34,895 nt of DNA from Bacteroides sp. (GTDB lineage: Bacteria > Bacteroidota > Bacteroidia > Bacteroidales > Bacteroidaceae): positions 1 through 34,895 of the forward strand of contig SUXX01000025.1 in the NCBI GenBank assembly GCA_015060735.1, written 5' to 3'. The position numbers were made by a program, and so were the translations under genes. The notes below the pieces were generated by a model that was not told the DNA's origin, ran no database searches, and saw only the letters and a program-made list of their open reading frames with translations. Numbering within the stretch: the stretch's first letter is position 1; each line of letters opens with the position of its first letter. Of the stretch, positions 1 to 7,761 are shown piece by piece.

Positions 1-2
1 TC

Positions 3-260
3 GAAAAGGCATTGCGTCTCGAAGACTTCATCGGTATCGGTGAATTGATGGCTTACGACGCATTGAACCGTGAAGAATCTTGCGGTGGCCACTTCCGTGA
101 AGAACACCAGACTCCGGAAGGTGAAGCTCTCCGTCACGACGACAAGTTCTCATACGTAGCTTGCTGGAAGTACACAGGCGAAGGCAATGAACCTGAACTC
201 ATCAAGGAAGACTTGAACTATCAGTTCACTAAGGTTCAAACTCGTAACTATAAGTCTTAA
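3..260 (+). CDS. frdA: Fumarate reductase/succinate dehydrogenase flavoprotein subunit, C-terminal end (partial)
   Basis: Only the last 85 residues are present; the open frame runs in from the window edge and stops with TAA at 258-260. The sequence (ALRLEDFIGIGEL, CGGHFREEHQTPEGEALRHD) matches the C-terminal helical region of the FAD subunit of Bacteroidetes fumarate reductase/succinate:quinone oxidoreductase, which reduces fumarate at the cytoplasmic face of the membrane in anaerobic respiration. The iron-sulfur subunit gene follows after 19 bases on the same strand, the expected order. Succinate dehydrogenase and fumarate reductase cannot be told apart from this fragment; fumarate reductase is inferred from the anaerobic lifestyle of the group. 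The segment uses few codons per amino acid, as highly expressed genes do. Confidence 0.9.
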   Translation, partial: EKALRLEDFIGIGELMAYDALNREESCGGHFREEHQTPEGEALRHDDKFSYVACWKYTGEGNEPELIKEDLNYQFTKVQTRNYKS

Positions 261-279
261 TCATTAAATGAATTGAATC

Positions 280-1035
280 ATGGATAAAAATATAAGCTTT
301 ACACTGAAAGTTTGGCGTCAGAGAGGTCCGAAGGAAAAAGGTCATTTCCAGACCATCCCTGTAAAGGATATGCCAGGCGATACTTCATTCCTCGAAATGT
401 TGGACATCGTGAATGAAGAACTCATTAACAAGGGTGAAGAACCTATCGTATTCGACCACGACTGTCGTGAAGGTATCTGCGGTATGTGTTCATTGTACAT
501 CAATGGTCATCCTCACGGCCCTGCAACAGGTGCTACTACTTGTCAGATTTATATCCGTCGTTTCAACGATGGCGATACTATCACTGTTGAACCATGGCGT
601 TCAGCCGGTTTCCCGGTTATCCGCGACTTGATGGTAGACCGTGGTGCTTACGACAAGATTATGCAGGCTGGTGGTTACGTATCAGTAAACACAGGTGGTA
701 TTCCTGATGCAAACGCAATTCCTATTCCAAAGCCAATCGCTGACGAAGCTATGGATGCTGCTGCATGTATCGGTTGTGGTGCTTGTGCTGCTGCTTGTAA
801 GAACGGTTCGGCTATGTTGTTCGTTTCTGCTAAGGTAAGCCAGTTGGCACTGTTGCCACAGGGTAAGGTAGAAGCTGCTCGCCGTGCTAAGGCTATGTTG
901 GCTAAGATGGACGAATTGGGCTTCGGTAACTGTACAAATACTCGTGCTTGCGAAGCTGAATGTCCGAAGTGTATCTCTATCAGCAACATCGCTCGCTTGA
1001 ACCGCGAATTCATTTGTGCTAAGTTGGCTGACTAA
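280..1035 (+). CDS. frdB: Fumarate reductase/succinate dehydrogenase iron-sulfur subunit
   Basis: This 251-residue protein carries electrons between the quinol-oxidising membrane subunit and the FAD subunit. The N-terminal ferredoxin-like domain has a plant-type [2Fe-2S] cluster motif at about residues 62-70 (CREGICGMC), with a further Cys at 88. The C-terminal domain has the CxxCxxCxxxC motif at 163-173 ([11 protein letters not shown]) and a second Cys group at 218-231 for the remaining clusters. Length is normal for the Bacteroidetes type. It lies 19 bases after the flavoprotein gene and is followed by a strong terminator, so it is the last gene of the operon. The membrane cytochrome b subunit is expected upstream, outside the window. 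Confidence 0.93.
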   Translation: MDKNISFTLKVWRQRGPKEKGHFQTIPVKDMPGDTSFLEMLDIVNEELINKGEEPIVFDHDCREGICGMCSLYINGHPHGPATGATTCQIYIRRFNDGDTITVEPWRSAGFPVIRDLMVDRGAYDKIMQAGGYVSVNTGGIPDANAIPIPKPIADEAMDAAACIGCGACAAACKNGSAMLFVSAKVSQLALLPQGKVEAARRAKAMLAKMDELGFGNCTNTRACEAECPKCISISNIARLNREFICAKLAD

Positions 1036-1056
1036 TCTTATAAAGATGATAAATGA

Positions 1057-1091
1057 AAATCCCGTTATCCATGTGATAACGGGATTTTTTT
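1057..1091 (+). terminator. Rho-independent terminator of the frd operon
   Basis: A perfect 9-bp stem (CCCGTTATC 1061-1069 with GATAACGGG 1075-1083) encloses a 5-base loop. It is flanked by A-rich sequence on the left and a run of seven T on the right, 22 bases after the frdB stop codon. Confidence 0.9.
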
Positions 1092-1142
1092 ATACTTAAT
1101 CGCAATTTTTAGCTTTTAAAAACTTTAAATTTATCAGAAAAC

Positions 1143-1173
1143 TTGCATTTTAAATACTAAAGTATTACTTTTG
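1143..1173 (+). promoter_or_regulatory. Bacteroidota-type promoter for a short transcript
   Basis: TACTTTTG at 1166-1173 fits the Bacteroidota -7 consensus TAnnTTTG. TTG at 1143-1145 sits 20 bases upstream, the expected -33 spacing. No plausible gene starts downstream on this strand, but a terminator follows about 45 bases later. Confidence 0.5.
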
Positions 1174-1179
1174 TACCGA

Positions 1180-1242
1180 ATAAGTTTTCATAGTATTAGA
1201 TTTAAGGTAGAAATGATTGGAGCAAAGCGTTGCTCCTTTTTT
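1180..1242 (+). ncRNA. Possible small RNA of about 60 nt
   Basis: The interval lies between the promoter at 1143-1173 and a compact terminator hairpin (GGAGCAA 1219-1225, loop AGCG, TTGCTCC 1230-1236, then six T). The hairpin has a T-run only in the plus direction, so it does not serve the dprA gene that ends on the opposite strand at 1241. The last bases are antisense to the dprA stop codon. The 5' end is inferred from promoter geometry. A short ATG frame at 1213 reads into dprA antisense sequence and does not look like a real protein. Confidence 0.4.
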
Positions 1243-2356
1243 ATTGGATTAGTCTGTATATTCCTCCTGCTAATGTTCGTACGATGCCTTTCATCTCCAT
1301 TTCGAATAGGATGGCACTTATCCGATTGATAGGCATGTTGCTTTTTACTACCAGCGTATTGATTTGCATACCGTCCTCAGCTTTTTGTAGGATGTCGATA
1401 ATGCAACTTTCTTCTTCGGATAAATCAGGGAATAATTCTCTTTGTATGATAGTCTCTTTGGAAATATTTTTCTCTTCCCAACCCATTGCCTTGGCAAAGT
1501 CTTCTGCGGATGAAATGAGTGAAGCCCGGTTATTCTTGATTAGTTCATTGCATCCTATAGAGTATGTGTCTTTTACCCTTCCAGGAAAAGCAAAGCAATC
1601 CCTGTGATAGGTTTCTGCTAGTTCTGCAGTAATCAAAGCTCCACCTTTTTGGGCTGATTCTACAACGATTACTGCATCACTCATGCCGGCTACAATTCGG
1701 TTACGTTTCACGAAATTTTGCCTGTCAGGGTTTGTTCCACTCATGAATTCTGTAAGCAGGCCTCCTTGATCGAGCATAGATATGGCTGTTTTTCGGTGCA
1801 CAGACGGGTAAATTCTGTCTAAACCATGTGCCAGTACACCTACGGTCGGAAAACCGTACTGAAGGGCCGATTTATGGGCTTGGATGTCTATTCCATAGGC
1901 CAGCCCACTTACGATAAGGGTATTTGGGCTGATTTGTGCTAAATCCTTGACGAAGGAATGGCATAAATCTAGTCCGTAGGGAGTAGCATGCCGGGTACCT
2001 ACAATGCTGATAACACGGATAGAATTTAAGTCTGTGTTTCCACGATAGAATAGAACAAGCGGAGCATCGTCACATTCGCGTAGCCTTGAGGGGTAATGCT
2101 CATCATGGAATGTCAGACATTGGATGAGGTTCTTTTCTGCGAATTCCAACTCTTCTTCTGCCCTTCGGAAGGCTTCCGGGCAGTTTAGGGCTTCTACCAG
2201 CTTTTCGGATACCCCGGAAACCAGTTGCGGGAGTTCTTTCCGGTGTTGGAACACGGCTGTAGCACTTCCTAATGATTGCATCAAATGGCAAGCACCGGCT
2301 ATCCCTAATCCGGGAATTCGGCCAAGGGCGATGGCATATATTTGTTCGTCTGTCAT
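1241..2356 (-). CDS. dprA: DNA-processing protein DprA (DNA uptake/RecA loading)
   Basis: DprA/Smf binds incoming single-stranded DNA and loads RecA during natural transformation; it is also widespread in bacteria not known to be competent. The 371-residue protein has an N-terminal helix-hairpin region, then the extended Rossmann domain with SIVGTRHATPYG, SGLAYGIDIQAH, GVLAHGLDRIYP and the conserved NRIVAGMSDAVIVVES/KGGALITAELA segment. A C-terminal winged-helix domain of roughly 65 residues ends in GGIYRL. Length is normal. Its start codon overlaps the stop of the upstream thioesterase gene by four bases (ATGA), so the two are translationally coupled in one operon. Confidence 0.93.
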   Translation of the reverse strand: MTDEQIYAIALGRIPGLGIAGACHLMQSLGSATAVFQHRKELPQLVSGVSEKLVEALNCPEAFRRAEEELEFAEKNLIQCLTFHDEHYPSRLRECDDAPLVLFYRGNTDLNSIRVISIVGTRHATPYGLDLCHSFVKDLAQISPNTLIVSGLAYGIDIQAHKSALQYGFPTVGVLAHGLDRIYPSVHRKTAISMLDQGGLLTEFMSGTNPDRQNFVKRNRIVAGMSDAVIVVESAQKGGALITAELAETYHRDCFAFPGRVKDTYSIGCNELIKNNRASLISSAEDFAKAMGWEEKNISKETIIQRELFPDLSEEESCIIDILQKAEDGMQINTLVVKSNMPINRISAILFEMEMKGIVRTLAGGIYRLIQ

Positions 2357-2763
2357 TGTTGTTCTACATAAGTTGCGAATAGGTCGTCAAATAGGCTACT
2401 GCTACTTAATCTGCCATTGACAATGCAGACCGTTTCTACGGTTGCTTTAATGACAATTTTTTCGTCCGAAGCTCGATAAATGTCTTGGTAAAATACATAT
2501 TTGATGCCTTCCTTTTTCAAGTACATTTTGGAAATAAATTCATCCCCGCTTCGTAAAGGTGTTTTAAACGAGATGGTCAGGCGGGCCACTACCGGGTCTA
2601 CTCCTTCTTCGTGAAGCTTAGCAAAACTTACGCCCATGCTTGTGAGAAATTCATGGCGTGTATGTTCCAAATAATGTTGATAGTTAGCATTATTGACAAT
2701 GCCTTGCAGGTCGCATTCATAGTCGCGTACCTTCATCTTTAATTCATAGATATATTTTCCCAT
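2353..2763 (-). CDS. Acyl-CoA thioesterase, 4-hydroxybenzoyl-CoA thioesterase (hotdog) family
   Basis: A protein of 136 residues if started at the ATG at 2763, giving MGKYIYELKMKVRDYECD; an ATG 39 bases further upstream would add a poor N-terminus and lies beyond the likely promoter. The DxxGIVNNANYQHYLEHTR segment is the hotdog-fold signature (YbgC/FadM-like), with the aspartate in the usual catalytic position. It should hydrolyse acyl-CoA or similar thioesters; the substrate is unknown. It overlaps dprA by four bases. A TAnnTTTG box lies only about five bases before the chosen ATG, which implies a very short or absent leader. Confidence 0.85.
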   Translation of the reverse strand: MGKYIYELKMKVRDYECDLQGIVNNANYQHYLEHTRHEFLTSMGVSFAKLHEEGVDPVVARLTISFKTPLRSGDEFISKMYLKKEGIKYVFYQDIYRASDEKIVIKATVETVCIVNGRLSSSSLFDDLFATYVEQQ

Positions 2764-2767
2764 AAAG

Positions 2768-2775
2768 CAAAGGTA
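2768..2775 (-). promoter_or_regulatory. -7 box upstream of the thioesterase-dprA operon
   Basis: Read on the minus strand, the sequence is TACCTTTG, matching TAnnTTTG. It ends five bases before the ATG at 2763, so a transcript from it would be almost leaderless or would favour a slightly later start. Confidence 0.5.
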
Positions 2776-2794
2776 ATGTTTATTTTTAAAATGA

Positions 2795-2872
2795 CAAGGC
2801 ATTTTGATTAAAACGCCTTGTCATTTGAGTCAAAACGCCAAGGCGTTTTTTAAAAATGCCTTGATGCGTGGG
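2795..2872. repeat. Cluster of AAAACGCC/GGCGTTTT inverted repeats
   Basis: Several overlapping palindromic units occur here. One arm AAATGACAAGGC is answered by GCCTTGTCATTT about ten bases later, then AAAACGCC is answered by AAGGCGTTTT, then a further AATGCCTTG-type half. A related cluster lies in the mnmA-ruvB gap near 32369-32412. The repeats sit between the 5' end of the thioesterase gene and the SusD terminator, in non-coding sequence. Confidence 0.6.
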
Positions 2873-2874
2873 TG

Positions 2875-2916
2875 TAAAAAAATAGGTGACTACTCTCATC
2901 ACTGAGAGCAGCCACC
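2875..2916 (-). terminator. Strong terminator of the M28-SusC-SusD operon
   Basis: Read on the minus strand, a 14-bp stem (arms 2885-2898 and 2903-2916, with two G-T pairs) closes a GTGA loop and is followed by TATTTTTTT. It lies about 30 bases after the SusD stop codon. Confidence 0.88.
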
Positions 2917-2948
2917 CTGAAGTTATTCTTTAAAGAGAGAATAAACGA

Positions 2949-4451
2949 TTAATATACACCTTCACGAGTATCCCACCACATTGGTTTACCCCAAAGGTTA
3001 TCTACAACGTCTGCATCAAACGGAGCGTTGTTTTCCGCATTCAAGTTTCTTTCAGTTGATGGATATGGTGAACGGAATGGAGGTACGTTGTGGTTTTCGT
3101 ACTGTGCAGGACGACCCGGAGCAATGTACATATTTTCCGGAGTACCTGTACGGCGGTACAATGACCAACCTTCCATACCTTGCTTGAACATAGCTACCCA
3201 TTCTTCGTACCAAATCTTCTTGATAGAGCCATCAAACTTACCGGCACCGGCCAAGTAAGCTTCAGCATCAGCAGCAGAAACTTCGTTTTCTTCCAAAGAA
3301 AGAGCTACAGCCTTGTTGTAAGCTTCTTCTGCAGTTGCAGCATAGCTTCCTACGTTATAACCCAACATTTTGGCTTCAGCAATGTGGAAGTAAGGTTCTG
3401 CAGCACGCATCCATGGAGAGAAACCACCCAAGTCTTCACCATACTTGTATCCCCAAGTAGAGTAAAGTTTAGATACGGCATTATTCTTGGCACCAATAGT
3501 GTATCCTCTATATACCGGTGTACCATCTGTATAGTCTTCATCACCTTCTGTTTGGCTAGAAGGAGTCGGCTTGCAATATACATGGATACGTGGGTCGTTG
3601 TTAGCCAACAAGTTGTCTACCATTACGTCTGAACAGCAGAATTCAGTCTTACGGGTATAGTATGCAGAACCAATAGGTTCCCAGTAAGTCTTGTTATCAG
3701 CCAACCACCAGAAGAATGCATTGTCGCTATTATCTTCCATGATAGGATATCTGTCTGGATTACCCAATACTTCTTCTACTGTAGATTTAGCCAAAGTTGG
3801 TTCTACTTCTGAAATACGGATAGCCAAACGCAAGCGGAGTGAGTTGCAATACTTCTGCCACTTAGTAACATCACCATCAAACAGCAAGTCACCATCCAAC
3901 TTGTCAGCACCACCTTCAGCAAAGCCGTCAGCAGCTTCTTTCAATTTAGCCAACAAAGCTGGGTAGATTTCTTCTTGAGTGTCATAAGTCGGGTTCAAAA
4001 CACCGTCTGCCATCTTTACAGCATCGCTGTAAGGAACGTCACGCCAACGGTCAGTTGCAATCTGCATAACAGTTACTTCGATTACCTTTGCTACGTTCAA
4101 CAAGTTGGCACTTGCTTCACCAGCACGTCCCTGAAGGTCCATGACGTTGTTCAAGATACGGTAAACATAAGCCCAGTTGCTGTCTTGTACACCGGTACGG
4201 TATTGGTATCTAGATTCATCAATGTAACTCATCTTAGATACATAACCACAGAAAGTCATCGGTTCATCCAAAGCAAACCAACGGTCGTTGAAACGGTAGG
4301 ATGTGTAATAAATGGTGTATCCCAACAAGCTACCATTAGGAACTACAACGGCGTTATCCGGGTCGGTGTTGATTTCTTCAAAAGAATCAGTACAGCCAAC
4401 CGTGGTAGACATCATGGCAACAGCCATCAATGCTACAGCTATTTTTTTCAT
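2949..4451 (-). CDS. SusD/RagB-like outer-membrane nutrient-binding lipoprotein
   Basis: SusD-like proteins form the surface lid over a SusC TonB-dependent channel and capture ligand. The preferred start (4451) gives MKKIAVALMAVAMMSTTVGC, a lipoprotein signal with the lipidated Cys at residue 20; an ATG four codons upstream (4463) is also possible. After Cys come the acidic/Asn stretch TDSFEEINTDPDNA and an all-helical tetratricopeptide-like body, as in the SusD-like_2 subgroup. About 500 residues is normal. It follows the SusC gene by roughly 30-40 bases and a strong terminator follows it. The upstream peptidase partner suggests a peptide or glycopeptide ligand rather than starch; this is inference. 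Confidence 0.92.
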   Translation of the reverse strand: MKKIAVALMAVAMMSTTVGCTDSFEEINTDPDNAVVVPNGSLLGYTIYYTSYRFNDRWFALDEPMTFCGYVSKMSYIDESRYQYRTGVQDSNWAYVYRILNNVMDLQGRAGEASANLLNVAKVIEVTVMQIATDRWRDVPYSDAVKMADGVLNPTYDTQEEIYPALLAKLKEAADGFAEGGADKLDGDLLFDGDVTKWQKYCNSLRLRLAIRISEVEPTLAKSTVEEVLGNPDRYPIMEDNSDNAFFWWLADNKTYWEPIGSAYYTRKTEFCCSDVMVDNLLANNDPRIHVYCKPTPSSQTEGDEDYTDGTPVYRGYTIGAKNNAVSKLYSTWGYKYGEDLGGFSPWMRAAEPYFHIAEAKMLGYNVGSYAATAEEAYNKAVALSLEENEVSAADAEAYLAGAGKFDGSIKKIWYEEWVAMFKQGMEGWSLYRRTGTPENMYIAPGRPAQYENHNVPPFRSPYPSTERNLNAENNAPFDADVVDNLWGKPMWWDTREGVY

Positions 4452-4491
4452 ATATTCTTTCATGTTCTTTTCAATCTTTTTTGTTTATACC

Positions 4492-7400
4492 TTAGAATGT
4501 AACGCCCACCTTGATACCGAAGCTTCTTGAAGGAGGATATGCGTTAGATTCGAAACCGACACTACCATTGCCTGAACCTGTAGTAGATTCCGGGTCCATG
4601 TGAGTCAAGTTCGAAGAGTGTACCCAAAGCAAAGCCAAGTTGTTACCTACCACTGATACATGTGCATCGCGGATGAACTTAGTCTTCTTCAAGATGCTTT
4701 GTGGGAACTTATAGGTGATGTGTGCTTCACGCAACTTCAAGTATGAACCGTCAAATACTGACATTTGGCAGATAGAATAGAAATTGTAGAAGAAATCTTC
4801 AGCATTTACAGCTGTATTATTGATGCTACCATCAGCATTCTTGAATACCAAATCTGTCAATACATTCTGACCGGCAATTACACCAGTTTCACGGATGTTA
4901 CCTTCAGCGGTATAATCGTAGATACCTGTTTGTGAACCGAAGGCTTGTGATACAGAGTAAACATCACCACCCTTACGGTAGTCGAGCATAAAGCCGAAGC
5001 TCCAGTTCTTGTAAGAGAATTCGTTGCTCCAACCGGCCAACCAGTCCGGAGTTACGTCACCAATGTGTTGGTCTGCCTTGTACACAGGAACACCATTTTC
5101 AACCAAGATAGAACCATCTTCGTTGTATACATAACCGGTACCTACCAATGTACCCCAGCTTTCACCCGGGATAGCAAGGTTTGTACAGCTCCAGCTACCA
5201 CCAATTTCATAAGCATTCAATGTTTGGCCAGTTACAGGGTCAGTATAGAGTTCGTCTACACGGCTCTTGTCTCTAGACCAGTTCAAAGTAGAAGTCCAGC
5301 TGAAACCGTTTTCATTCTTGAAGATGTCAGCAGACAAAGAAACTTCAATACCCTTGTTGCTTACCTTACCGGCGTTGATGAACATTGAGCTATAACCAGT
5401 TGCTGTAGAAACTTCAGCTGACATAATCTGGTCAGTAGTCACACGTTGGTAATAAGCTGCATCCAAACGGATACGGTTGTGCAAGAAGTTAGCTTCGATA
5501 CCTGCTTCCCAAGTTTTCACCATTTCCGGACGGAGGTCACGGGCAGGGTATGTAGTCGGGTTATAGTACAAAGTAGTTTCTCCAAATGCAGGAGACAATA
5601 CAGAGTAGTAAGAATTCAAACGATATGGGTCAGTAGCGTTACCAATCTTGGCCCAACCACCACGGAGCTTCAAGAAACTCAAGGCAGCTTGGTTTTCCAC
5701 CAATTTCGGGAAAGTTTCAGAAACCAACCAGCTACCACTGAATGATGGGTAGAAGAATGATTTATCCAAAGTAGAGTCCCAGTCGTTACGCAAGCTGATA
5801 TCCAAATATACTTGGTTAGCCCAGCCGAATGAGAAGTTACCATATACAGAATTTGAACGACGAGTTTCGTGGTTCTGAGAAGTAATTACGCTACCCTTAG
5901 CATTAGCTACAGTATACAATCCAGGTACAGTCAACTGGTCAGCACCTACCGACTTGATGTCATAGTTATAGTCACGATAGTTAGCACCAGCCAAAGCGTT
6001 TACTGATAACTTACCGAAGTTCTTGTTGAAATAAGCGATGAAGTCACCATTGATTTCAGTAGTACGACGGTCGTAGTCACGGAAATATCCTTCCGGATAG
6101 TCAACACTCCATTCAATGTTAGAGAATTGGTTAGAGTCGAAGTGGTCGAAACCTAAACGAGCTTCGAACTTCAACCAGTCTGTCGGCTTCACGAAGATAG
6201 AAGTCTTACCGTAGAAACGGTCACGAGTGTACTTGTTCAAGTTGTGGTACATGTTCCAGTACGGGTTGGTAGCATAAGCATTCTGCCAGTTGTAGTGAGT
6301 GTAGTTACCAAACTCGTCCTTTTGATCCATGTTGTCCTTCAATGATTGCATGTTAATCTGACGACCGTGCCATTGCAACAAAGACTGCAACGGGTTATTA
6401 CCGTTGTAACCGGTTACAGGCAAGTTGTCGCTCTGAGTACGGATAAAGTTAGCAGACAAGTCGAAGTCTACATACTTGTTTACAGCCATATTAGTATTCA
6501 AAGCTGCAGAATAACGCTTCTGGTCAGTATTCGGAGTAGTACCTCTTTGATCGCGGAAGCCCAAAGAAGCACGGGTAGAAGACTTATCTGTAGCAGCAGT
6601 CAATGAAACCACGTGGTTTTGTGAATAACCGGTTTCGAAGAAGTCCTTGATGTTGTTTGGTTGAGATACCCAAGGAGTCTTTTGGCGAACACCGTTTACT
6701 ACCGGGCTATCGAACTGTGGCAACATCAAACCGATGTCCAAACGAGGACCCCAAGATTCGTCGGCATTGTCGTTTACACCGTTACCAGAACCATCCAAGT
6801 AGCTAAAACCATGCTTTTCTGCAAATTCAGCATATGACATACCGCTTGCCTTATAACCACTTTCTTCCCAGTCGAATTCAGAACCGTAGTAGCCCTGACC
6901 GTACTTGTTCTGAAGACCCGGCAAGTTGTAGATCTTGTCAACAGTAAAGCTACCATCGTAAGATACTCTCACACCTTTATTCTTCTTACCGCTCTTGGTA
7001 GTAATCAATACAACACCGTTACCGGCACGCATACCGTAAAGAGCTGCCGAACCACCTTTCAATACAGAGATAGATTCAATATCTTCCGGGTTGATATCGT
7101 TCATACCTGAACCCAAGTTGATACCACTACCTGTACCGTTATCGTTCTGGATGGGCACACCGTCTACAACAATCAACGGAGCATTGTTACCGAATGAAGA
7201 GTTACCACGGATCACAATGTTTTGAGAAGCACCAATTTGACCACCTTGTGCAGTAATCTGTACACCGGCAATCTTACCCGACAAAGCAGTTGCTACGTTC
7301 ATCGGAGCTGCTTGAGTAATCTGTTCAGACTTTACTTCTTGCAAAGCATAACCCAAAGCCTTCTTTTCACGAGAAATACCCATCGCAGTAACAACGACTT

Positions 7401-7713
7401 CGTCCAGCACTTCGATGTCTGGCTTCAATTCAATTTTAAGTTCACCGGCTTGGATGGCTACTCGTTGAGTCTTCATACCGATGAATGACACGATTAAGTT
7501 CTTGGCATCTGCCGGAAGATTTGGGATAGTAAATCTACCCTCAAAGTCTGTGATTGAACCGGTAGTAGTACCTTCTACCAATACAGATGCTCCAATGATA
7601 GGCTCTCCGTCTTCAGCAGATGTTACCACACCTGTTACCTTTGAGACTTGAGCCACTGCTAACCCAACACACAGTATCAGGCCAACAAACGACATGAACA
7701 ATCTTTTTTTCAT
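4492..7713 (-). CDS. SusC/RagA-family TonB-linked outer-membrane transporter
   Basis: This is a 1073-residue TonB-dependent channel. It has a signal peptide (about residues 1-21, ending AVAQ), a carboxypeptidase-regulatory-like domain (about 25-105, GVVTSAEDGEPIIGASVLVEG), and the TonB-box region DEVVVTAMGISREKKALGYA. A plug domain follows (about 115-235, with IRGNSSFGNNAPLIVVDGVP), then a 22-strand-type barrel ending in an aromatic residue (KVGVTF). There is no N-terminal STN domain, so regulation through an anti-sigma/ECF system is unlikely; no such regulator genes are adjacent. It lies 48 bases after the M28 peptidase and just before SusD, and probably imports a peptide or glycopeptide ligand using TonB energy. 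Confidence 0.95.
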   Translation of the reverse strand: MKKRLFMSFVGLILCVGLAVAQVSKVTGVVTSAEDGEPIIGASVLVEGTTTGSITDFEGRFTIPNLPADAKNLIVSFIGMKTQRVAIQAGELKIELKPDIEVLDEVVVTAMGISREKKALGYALQEVKSEQITQAAPMNVATALSGKIAGVQITAQGGQIGASQNIVIRGNSSFGNNAPLIVVDGVPIQNDNGTGSGINLGSGMNDINPEDIESISVLKGGSAALYGMRAGNGVVLITTKSGKKNKGVRVSYDGSFTVDKIYNLPGLQNKYGQGYYGSEFDWEESGYKASGMSYAEFAEKHGFSYLDGSGNGVNDNADESWGPRLDIGLMLPQFDSPVVNGVRQKTPWVSQPNNIKDFFETGYSQNHVVSLTAATDKSSTRASLGFRDQRGTTPNTDQKRYSAALNTNMAVNKYVDFDLSANFIRTQSDNLPVTGYNGNNPLQSLLQWHGRQINMQSLKDNMDQKDEFGNYTHYNWQNAYATNPYWNMYHNLNKYTRDRFYGKTSIFVKPTDWLKFEARLGFDHFDSNQFSNIEWSVDYPEGYFRDYDRRTTEINGDFIAYFNKNFGKLSVNALAGANYRDYNYDIKSVGADQLTVPGLYTVANAKGSVITSQNHETRRSNSVYGNFSFGWANQVYLDISLRNDWDSTLDKSFFYPSFSGSWLVSETFPKLVENQAALSFLKLRGGWAKIGNATDPYRLNSYYSVLSPAFGETTLYYNPTTYPARDLRPEMVKTWEAGIEANFLHNRIRLDAAYYQRVTTDQIMSAEVSTATGYSSMFINAGKVSNKGIEVSLSADIFKNENGFSWTSTLNWSRDKSRVDELYTDPVTGQTLNAYEIGGSWSCTNLAIPGESWGTLVGTGYVYNEDGSILVENGVPVYKADQHIGDVTPDWLAGWSNEFSYKNWSFGFMLDYRKGGDVYSVSQAFGSQTGIYDYTAEGNIRETGVIAGQNVLTDLVFKNADGSINNTAVNAEDFFYNFYSICQMSVFDGSYLKLREAHITYKFPQSILKKTKFIRDAHVSVVGNNLALLWVHSSNLTHMDPESTTGSGNGSVGFESNAYPPSRSFGIKVGVTF

Positions 7714-7761
7714 AATCTCTCTTTTAAATTAAAAAAATATTTAGTTCTCTCTATTTTCAGA

